Shown: positions 1-5,424 of the stretch, piece by piece | How positions within the stretch are numbered: the stretch's first letter is position 1 | How the letters are laid out: each line of letters opens with the position of its first letter | From: Lachnospiraceae bacterium | GTDB lineage: Bacteria > Bacillota > Clostridia > Lachnospirales > Lachnospiraceae | NCBI GenBank assembly: GCA_024695225.1 | Contig: JAILIO010000238.1 | Span: forward strand, 1-11,938 | DNA length: 11,938 nucleotides | Reading direction: 5' to 3' | The notes under the pieces: generated by a model | What the model was told of the DNA's origin: nothing | Database searches by the model: none | Seen by the model: only the letters and a program-made list of their open reading frames with translations | Translations under genes and position numbers: made by a program

Positions 1-71
1 GACACCTGGAGCAGGATCGCAAGCCCCAGGCGAAGTGTCTTTCTGATGTTCTTATTATCCTTAAAGCTCAC
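1..71 (-). CDS. Possible start of a membrane protein (partial, runs off the window)
   Basis: A GTG codon at 71-69 opens a minus-strand frame that stays open to the window edge for 23 codons. It reads MSFKDNKNIRKTLRLG followed by a hydrophobic run (LAILLQV). A short basic N-terminus followed by a hydrophobic segment is typical of an integral membrane or lipid-biosynthesis protein. It vaguely resembles the N-terminus of clostridial cardiolipin synthases, but 23 residues are too few to name it. The start would overlap the end of asnS by 11 nt in another frame, as happens in translationally coupled genes. The ribosome site (GGGAAG, about 4 nt upstream) is poor. The real start could be different, or the frame could be chance. 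Confidence 0.4.
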   Translation of the reverse strand, partial: MSFKDNKNIRKTLRLGLAILLQV

Positions 72-1458
72 AGCTTCCCACGGTCCTGGGGAAGGGAACC
101 ACGTCCCTGATATTGCCCATGCCCGTCAGATACATGACGCATCTCTCAAAGCCGAGACCGAAACCCGAGTGGGTGACGGATCCGTATTTGCGAAGATCCA
201 GATAATAGTCGTAGGTCTTTTCGTCCATGCCGCACTCTCTTATACGTTTCAGCAGGAGATCGTAATGGTCTTCCCTCTGGGAACCACCGATGATCTCGCC
301 GATCCCGGGCACCAGGCAGTCCATGGCGGCCACGGTCTTCTCGTCCGGGTTCAGCTTCATGTAAAAGGCCTTTATTTCCTTGGGATAGTCCGTGACGAAT
401 ACCGGGCGCTTGAATTCCTTCTCTGTCAGATATCTCTCATGCTCGGTCTGGAGATCACATCCCCAGGAGACCTTGTAATTGAACTGGTCGTTGTGCTTTT
501 CCAGTATCTTTATGGCGTCCGTGTAGGTGATCCGCCCGAATTCGGAGGTCATCACATGGTGAAGCCTGTTCTTCAGATCCTTGTCCACAAAGGTGTTCAG
601 GAATTCCATCTCCTCCGGGGCGTTTTCCAGCACATACTGAATGACATATTTGAGCATGGCCTCCGCGCACTCCATGTCGTCTGACAGGTCCGCAAATGCA
701 AGTTCGGGCTCGATCATCCAGAACTCCGCCGCATGCCTTGTGGTGTTTGAATGCTCAGCCCTGAAGGTGGGTCCGAAGGTGTACACGTTTCTGAAGGCCA
801 TGGCGTAGGTTTCCACGTTGAGTTGCCCTGACACCGTGAGGTTCACAGGCTTTCCGAAGAAGTCCTGGGCGTAGTCGGGATTTCCCTCGGGAGTCATGGG
901 AACCGCCGCGGGATCCATGGTGGTGACCCTGAACATCTCCCCTGCTCCCTCGGCGTCAGAGGATGTGATTATGGGAGTGTGAACATAAACAAAATCCCTT
1001 TCCTGGAAGAATTTGTGAATGGCATAGGCCAGAATGGAACGGACCCTGAACACCGCCTCAAAGGTGTTGGTGCGGACCCTGAGATGAGGGATGGTCCGGA
1101 GATACTCAAAGGTGTGTCTCTTCTTCTGCAGGGGATATGCGGGATCCGAAGCCCCTTCCACCGTGATCTCCTTTGCCTGCATCTCAAAAGGCTGCTTCGC
1201 CTCGGGAGTCAGTACTATTGTGCCTTTGGCCAGCACGCAGGAAGACACCCCGAGCTTTGCCACTTCGGCAAATCCGGGCATCCTGTCCGAATACACCACC
1301 TGCAGGTTTTCAAAAAAGCTGCCGTCGTTCATCACTATGAAGCCAAAGGTCTTGGAATCCCTGTTGGAGCGGATCCATCCGCCCACGGTGATCTCCTGTC
1401 CCTCGAATTTCTTGGGGTCTTTAAACAACTCCCTTATCTGCACAAGATCCTGATTCAT
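61..1458 (-). CDS. asnS: Asparaginyl-tRNA synthetase
   Basis: Cytoplasmic class IIb aminoacyl-tRNA synthetase that charges tRNA-Asn with asparagine using ATP. The 465-residue length is normal for bacterial AsnS. An N-terminal OB-fold anticodon-binding domain covers about residues 20-102 (QEITVGGWIRSNRDSKTFGF). The class II core follows, with motif 1 around 152-165 (QERDFVYVHTPIIT), motif 2 around 228-250 (FGPTFRAEHSNTTRHAAEFW, with R233 and E235) and motif 3 near 434-442 (GLGFERC). The C-terminal stretch IRDVVPFPRT is typical of the family. The ATG at 1458 is chosen because GGAGG lies 5 nt upstream (1468-1464). An in-frame ATG at 1473 would place that ribosome site inside the gene, where it would be read as Lys-Glu-Glu. 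The gene has its own upstream spacer after the Mur ligase gene. No T-box leader was recognised. Identification is secure. Confidence 0.97.
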   Translation of the reverse strand: MNQDLVQIRELFKDPKKFEGQEITVGGWIRSNRDSKTFGFIVMNDGSFFENLQVVYSDRMPGFAEVAKLGVSSCVLAKGTIVLTPEAKQPFEMQAKEITVEGASDPAYPLQKKRHTFEYLRTIPHLRVRTNTFEAVFRVRSILAYAIHKFFQERDFVYVHTPIITSSDAEGAGEMFRVTTMDPAAVPMTPEGNPDYAQDFFGKPVNLTVSGQLNVETYAMAFRNVYTFGPTFRAEHSNTTRHAAEFWMIEPELAFADLSDDMECAEAMLKYVIQYVLENAPEEMEFLNTFVDKDLKNRLHHVMTSEFGRITYTDAIKILEKHNDQFNYKVSWGCDLQTEHERYLTEKEFKRPVFVTDYPKEIKAFYMKLNPDEKTVAAMDCLVPGIGEIIGGSQREDHYDLLLKRIRECGMDEKTYDYYLDLRKYGSVTHSGFGLGFERCVMYLTGMGNIRDVVPFPRTVGSCEL

Positions 1459-1533
1459 ATATTCCTCCTTCACATCCGGGCTGTCAGCTCCGGAATTTCA
1501 TTCATTTAAACGCATACAGATTTATTTTATCAC

Positions 1534-1556
1534 AATGCGCAGAAACACGCATTATA
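1534..1556 (-). promoter_or_regulatory. Candidate asnS promoter -10 with overlapping inverted repeat
   Basis: The minus strand carries a perfect TATAAT at 1556-1551, about 93 nt upstream of the asnS ATG. That would give a leader of roughly 85 nt. The -35 region at 17-nt spacing (GGAACC) is poor. A second candidate, TGATAAAAT (extended -10 type), has its hexamer at 1529-1524. Overlapping the first -10 is a dyad, AATGCG at 1534-1539 and CGCATT at 1548-1553, separated by 8 nt. It could be an operator or a small leader hairpin. The location between two genes supports a promoter, but the assignment rests on motif matching only. Confidence 0.35.
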
Positions 1557-1625
1557 TTCTGATCTGACGGGCCGGTTCCGGGAAAGCTGTAAATGAACCC
1601 GTGGCCTTTAACACGCGGGACCTTT

Positions 1626-3062
1626 TCAGTAATTGTCAGTAAGGTCATTCTCCAAAAGGACCGCCTTGCTCCTGCCACCCTGCAGGGCGTACACATAGGA
1701 CATGGCGTCTTTCAGATCCTCAGCGGTGTAGAGCCGGTCCTCCGGGAAGCCTGCTGCCATGGCGCCGGCCCTTATGGGCTCCGCCTGCTTTCTGCCCACA
1801 GCCACTATATAATCGCACACTTCCGCAGCCTCTCTCCCCAGAAGTTCATTTTCCTCGTACTGCCTGTCACCCAGTTCCACCATCCCCGGAGTCACTATGA
1901 TCTTAAGGTCATCCGTAAATAAGGACAATGTGTCCAGAGCCATCCTGCAGCCCTGGGGATTTGAATTGTAGGCGTCGTCTATGATGCTGATGCCGTTTCT
2001 CCGCACAAGCTCCAGCCTGTGGGGCACGCTCTTAAGCATCCTGACTGCGGAACGCATCTCCTTGAGACTCACGCCGTAACCGTTTGCCACAGCCGCTGCT
2101 CCCGCTATATTGAGGGCGGAGTGCCTGCCCAAAAGAGCGGTGGTGAATTCTGCCTCCTCCCCGTCAGGTCCCGTCACCCTGAACCTGGTGCCGGAACTGC
2201 CGGCGGACACATCAAAGACCCTGTAGTCGCATTCCTCTGTGAAGCCGTATTTCACCAAACCCTTTTCATTTCCGTAGTATTTCCTTATGAGTTCATTATC
2301 CCAGTTCACGTATTTCCTGCCACCTTCCGGCACCGCGTCAAAGAGCTCGTGCTTCGAAGCGGCAGTCACATCCAGACTCCCAAAGCTCTCCAGATGCTGG
2401 GGGCCGAGCGCTGTGATCACACCGGTCGCAGGATGCACCAGGTCGCAGATCTCCTTCACATCGCCCTTATTTCTCGCCCCCATCTCGCAGATAAAATATC
2501 TGTGGTTCGGACGAAGCCTCTCCCTTATGGTCCTCACCACCCCCATGGTGGTGTTGTAAGATTCCGGAGTCATAAGGGTGTCGTATTTCACGGACATCAG
2601 TTCCTGCAGGATAAATTTGACGCTGGTCTTTCCGAAGCTCCCGGTGACCCCTATGATCTCCAGTTTCGGGGCGTCTTTCAGCATGCGGGCGGCATCGTTT
2701 ATGTAATGCTTCTGCACTGCCTTTTCAACCGGCGTCATGATCCATGCGGCCACAAGCAGCAGACAGGGCTCCAGGATCAAAAGCAGGAACATTGCCCAGG
2801 GATTCATAAAAACAGAGATCAAAACTCCCCCGCAGATGTTCAAAAGGGCGATGCAGAAGAGAAGCCTCTTTACCCTGGCGGTAAACACGAGTTTCTTTTT
2901 GACTTTCCCCGGAAGATAAGGGGCATAGACCCGGCCCGGATGAGTTTTCATCCAGGTCATGAAAGACGGTATCTTGTAGGATTCCTGCTGGAACATGTGC
3001 ACCAGGTGCAGGACCAGAGGGATTCCCGGCAATAAATATATGATCGCAAATAAAATCGTCAT
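1626..3062 (-). CDS. Membrane-anchored MurF-like Mur ligase
   Basis: ATP-dependent Mur ligase family protein, 478 residues, closest to MurF, which adds D-Ala-D-Ala to the peptidoglycan precursor peptide. The central domain has the ATP loop GVTGSFGKTS (138-147, Lys145), the MurF-type segment with E193-M-G (CEMGARNKGD), and GPQHLESFGS with H223. The C-terminal domain has DAYNSNP (363-369). The usual MurF N-terminal UDP-substrate domain is not recognisable. Residues 1-130 instead contain about three hydrophobic segments (roughly 1-20, 66-84 and 88-109) separated by a basic loop, so the enzyme should be tethered to the membrane. The start is ATG at 3062; an in-frame TAA lies three codons upstream, and the ribosome site (AAAGAAA) is weak. 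It lies 80 nt after the Ig-like surface protein gene and is probably co-transcribed with it. Whether it is the housekeeping MurF or a paralogue acting on another substrate cannot be told from this window. Confidence 0.85.
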   Translation of the reverse strand: MTILFAIIYLLPGIPLVLHLVHMFQQESYKIPSFMTWMKTHPGRVYAPYLPGKVKKKLVFTARVKRLLFCIALLNICGGVLISVFMNPWAMFLLLILEPCLLLVAAWIMTPVEKAVQKHYINDAARMLKDAPKLEIIGVTGSFGKTSVKFILQELMSVKYDTLMTPESYNTTMGVVRTIRERLRPNHRYFICEMGARNKGDVKEICDLVHPATGVITALGPQHLESFGSLDVTAASKHELFDAVPEGGRKYVNWDNELIRKYYGNEKGLVKYGFTEECDYRVFDVSAGSSGTRFRVTGPDGEEAEFTTALLGRHSALNIAGAAAVANGYGVSLKEMRSAVRMLKSVPHRLELVRRNGISIIDDAYNSNPQGCRMALDTLSLFTDDLKIIVTPGMVELGDRQYEENELLGREAAEVCDYIVAVGRKQAEPIRAGAMAAGFPEDRLYTAEDLKDAMSYVYALQGGRSKAVLLENDLTDNY

Positions 3063-3142
3063 CAGTTTTCTTTAATATAAAGCCCGGAGCCCATGTCTGT
3101 CTGACATGTAATGCAGCCGGACTTAAGCTCACCTCGGCAGCA

Positions 3143-5158
3143 TCATTTTACAATGAGTTCACAGCAGGCTGTATTATAACCCGATGAAGTGGCCTTTACA
3201 ATATAACTGCCGGGCACAGCGTCCTCGGTCACATAGACAGTTCCTTCCACCACTTCCAGCCCTTCCGGGTTTCCGGGGATCTTCCATGTGAGCATTGAAT
3301 AGTCCTTCTTCTTCACATTGGTCTTCAGCACCACCTTTGAAGTCTTGTAGGACAAAAGTTTTGGGGCTTTCACGCTGAAGGAAGGCTTTGTAAAGCACAC
3401 ATAAGTGAGATCCGTATCGTCTACTGTCACCGGGATCACATCCTTTACAGAGCCGCATTTCACAGTGACGGTCCCTGTGACTCCGGGGACGGTACCCATA
3501 ACATAACCGGACTTTGAAACCTTAAGGCCTTTTCCCTTTACGCTGAAAGAGAGATCCTTTGCGTTTGTATTGTCCATGGTATCGAACACCGTCAGGTACT
3601 GTCCCGCGCCAACCGCCAGATTGAGAGACTCTTCTTCAATATCCAGATAATACACAGGCTGTTTTACGATGATCTTCGTGCATGCGCTGGCAGTCCTGCC
3701 GGCAGCATTCTGTACGGACCAGGTCACATAGGTGGCGCCGGGCTCCAAGGGCAGTATCTCGAAGACCGCCTTAGAGCCGTTTTTGTTGTAAGACGGATCT
3801 CCTATCTCGCACACGCCTGTGGTGTGCATCGTATACTTCACTTCCCTTCCCTGCAGCACTTTGGGCAGGCTCACGGTGACCTTCGGGTACCGGGACACAC
3901 CTACATTCGTGGTCAGGGTCTTTCTTGCGCTTATCTTGTAAGACTTTATCCGGAAGGTACTATCCGCGTCCAGAAGGTCCTGGGTCTTTGGAACAGTCCT
4001 GTCCACGGTTATATCAAAACAGATGACCCCGAAATCGCTGTGGGTTGCAGAGACCACAGCAGTGGCATTAAAGCTGCTTGCAGACAGGTTCTTTGCCGTG
4101 ACTATCCCGTTTTTCACGGTGACACAGTTGGATGGGCTTGAGGATACCACCTGCCACTTGACGCCGTAAAGATACTGACCTGTGGAATTCAGTTCCAGCC
4201 TTCTGGACTCTCCGGGGAGCAGTGTGTATTCCGTGGTTGGAGGGGTGAAGCTGTAGCCCACAGTCACGGTGCAGGTGTCCGTGACGCTCCTGCCTCCGTT
4301 TGCCTTTGCTGTGATCACCGCAGTGCCGCCGTCCACAGCAGTCACTATCCCCTGGGAATCAACTGTTGCGACAGCCGTGTCGGAGGAAGTCCAGGTGACA
4401 GTCTGATCCGTGGCGTCGGAGGGGCTTATCACAGCCTTAAGATCCTCCGTATATCCCCTTCTGAGAGACACATTTGAAGGAGAGATGGTGATATCAGTGA
4501 CCGGCTCCTTTACGGTGACCGAACAGGAAGAGATATGTCCTCCGTCGGTGGTTTCAGCTCTTACAACGGAATAACCCGCTTTCAGGGCTGTTACATTACC
4601 GTCTTCATCAACCGATACCGCCGCAGGATTGCTGGAAGTCCAGGTGACAGTCTGATATGTGGCATCGGAGGGTTCAATGGTGGCTGTCAGTACGGATGTA
4701 TCTCCCCTGTATAGGGAGAGAGCTGCGGGACTCACTGTGACGCTTGAAACATGGACAGCCTCAGCTATAACAGTGACCACACAGGAAGCCTCATGTTCAC
4801 CGTCCACTGTTTTTGCGGTGATGGTAGCTTTACCTGTCTTGTTGGCTGTGATCACACCGGCAGCATTCACAGACACAGTGTAAATATTGGTGCTGCTCCA
4901 TTTGACTGTGGGATCCGTGGCATTTTCCGGAGTTACTGTCGCCTTAAGGGCAGCAGTGTCACCCACGGCCATCTTGTAAACCTCCGGGGTCACGGTAACC
5001 CCCGTCACCCCCACATCGGAGCCGGTTTCTTCAAGGATGTTTTCCGATGCGCCCTGCAGGGCAGTATCCCTGTCCGGACCTGCTGCCGCCCATACATTCT
5101 GCGGTATCAGCAGCAAAACAGTCATTATGATCGCCACAAATCTTGTAAATGATTTCAT
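3143..5158 (-). CDS. Secreted multi-domain Ig-like (Big_2) surface protein
   Basis: A 671-residue exported protein. Residues 1-25 form a Sec signal peptide: a basic start (MKSFTR), a hydrophobic core (AIIMTVLLLIP) and a likely cleavage site after VWA or VWAAA. Three bacterial Ig-like Big_2 domains follow at about 52-130, 137-216 and 220-300. Each opens with a VTVSP-type strand, contains a GD/GYT turn and a V-x-W-(S/T)SS core, and ends SCxVTV or TCTVTV. Domains 2 and 3 are the most alike. Residues 300-671 are beta-rich with Ig-like spacing but diverge strongly and match no domain I can name. No LPxTG sorting signal, SLH domain, choline-binding repeat or C-terminal membrane anchor is visible, so attachment to the cell is unclear. 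Such domains usually serve adhesion or as spacers; no catalytic motif was seen. A weak ribosome site (AGGGGA) precedes the ATG at 5158. Confidence 0.9.
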   Translation of the reverse strand: MKSFTRFVAIIMTVLLLIPQNVWAAAGPDRDTALQGASENILEETGSDVGVTGVTVTPEVYKMAVGDTAALKATVTPENATDPTVKWSSTNIYTVSVNAAGVITANKTGKATITAKTVDGEHEASCVVTVIAEAVHVSSVTVSPAALSLYRGDTSVLTATIEPSDATYQTVTWTSSNPAAVSVDEDGNVTALKAGYSVVRAETTDGGHISSCSVTVKEPVTDITISPSNVSLRRGYTEDLKAVISPSDATDQTVTWTSSDTAVATVDSQGIVTAVDGGTAVITAKANGGRSVTDTCTVTVGYSFTPPTTEYTLLPGESRRLELNSTGQYLYGVKWQVVSSSPSNCVTVKNGIVTAKNLSASSFNATAVVSATHSDFGVICFDITVDRTVPKTQDLLDADSTFRIKSYKISARKTLTTNVGVSRYPKVTVSLPKVLQGREVKYTMHTTGVCEIGDPSYNKNGSKAVFEILPLEPGATYVTWSVQNAAGRTASACTKIIVKQPVYYLDIEEESLNLAVGAGQYLTVFDTMDNTNAKDLSFSVKGKGLKVSKSGYVMGTVPGVTGTVTVKCGSVKDVIPVTVDDTDLTYVCFTKPSFSVKAPKLLSYKTSKVVLKTNVKKKDYSMLTWKIPGNPEGLEVVEGTVYVTEDAVPGSYIVKATSSGYNTACCELIVK

Positions 5159-5233
5159 ATTCTGTGATCCCCTGTGGTCTGAGAAACTATATATCTCGTC
5201 ATCCGCGCCTGTTAAAGTTGTACAGTCCTTATG

Positions 5234-5239
5234 ATTATA
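5234..5239 (-). promoter_or_regulatory. Extended -10 promoter for the Ig-like protein gene
   Basis: The minus strand reads TGCTATAAT, a perfect -10 hexamer at 5239-5234 preceded by the TGn extension. A good extended -10 can work with a poor -35, and the -35 at 17-nt spacing (TACCGA, 5262-5257) is poor. The predicted transcript would start near 5227, leaving a leader of about 70 nt before the ATG at 5158. The site lies in the 266-nt spacer after the kinase gene, so the Ig-like protein gene probably has independent transcription that may continue into the Mur ligase gene. Confidence 0.5.
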
Positions 5240-5295
5240 GCATAATACAGCGCTTTTCGGTATGCCTGTTCACAGACAGTACCTTTCCCCAGTCT

Positions 5296-5394
5296 TTACC
5301 TGCTGTCCTTTGCAGCCTCCGTGGGCTTTGCAGGCTTCATGTTCTCTGTGGGTTCCATGGTCTTTATGGATTTCATGGTCTTTGTGGCTTTCAT
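5296..5394 (-). CDS. Possible 32-residue repeat peptide (doubtful)
   Basis: An ATG at 5394 opens a 33-codon frame ending in TAA at 5298-5296, lying exactly on the 18-bp repeat. The product is a chain of hexapeptides, the first two being MKATKT and MKSIKT, rich in Lys, Thr, Glu and Pro, with no signal peptide or hydrophobic segment. It begins about 30 nt after the kinase stop on the same strand. No convincing ribosome site is present: the nearest AGGA lies about 17 nt from the ATG, which is too far. The open frame could simply be a by-product of an 18-nt repeat without a stop in this frame. Listed for completeness only. Confidence 0.15.
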   Translation of the reverse strand: MKATKTMKSIKTMEPTENMKPAKPTEAAKDSR

Positions 5395-5402
5395 GCCACT
5401 GA
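5313..5402. repeat. Degenerate 18-bp tandem repeat, about five units
   Basis: Five consecutive 18-nt units can be aligned at 5313-5330, 5331-5348, 5349-5366, 5367-5384 and 5385-5402. The best-conserved pair is TGGGTTCCATGGTCTTTA and TGGATTTCATGGTCTTTG; the outer units are more diverged. The period is a multiple of three, so all six frames repeat as hexapeptides and one minus frame stays open. Divergence between units suggests an old array rather than a recent slippage product. It lies downstream of the kinase stop and upstream of the Ig-protein promoter. Confidence 0.7.
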
Positions 5403-5424
5403 CGGTTTATGGTCCTTACATTCT

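Larger units (their letters stand above)
5159..5424. other. Intergenic spacer between the kinase and Ig-like protein genes
   Basis: This 266-nt stretch holds the 18-bp degenerate tandem repeat (5313-5402), a possible 32-codon minus-strand ORF inside it (5394-5296), and the extended -10 promoter near 5239. I saw no convincing rho-independent terminator after the kinase stop. A 5-bp GTGGC/GCCAC hairpin around 5385-5400 lacks a T-rich tail. Long plus-strand open frames here are shadows sustained by the low-complexity repeat. Confidence 0.6.

Noticed and set aside
46..684. Plus-strand open frame opposite asnS
   Set aside because: The minus-strand product is a clear full-length AsnS; the plus-strand translation has no recognisable features and is a shadow.
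1598..1619. Possible rho-independent terminator after the Mur ligase gene (CCCGCGTG / CACGGG)
   Set aside because: The stem needs a two-base bulge and is followed by TTCATTT rather than a T-run.
1459..1625. T-box leader upstream of asnS
   Set aside because: The spacer is short and lacks the conserved T-box GGTGGNACCGCG-like sequence and the multi-stem layout.
2019..3035. 338-residue plus-strand open frame opposite the Mur ligase
   Set aside because: It lacks a ribosome site, its product is rich in His, Gly and Arg as expected of antisense reading, and the minus-strand gene has clear Mur ligase motifs.
3092..3108. Hairpin CATGTC-N5-GACATG between the Ig-protein and Mur ligase genes
   Set aside because: The stem is only 6 bp with no T-tract on either strand, so a terminator is not supported. 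It could be a minor message structure only.
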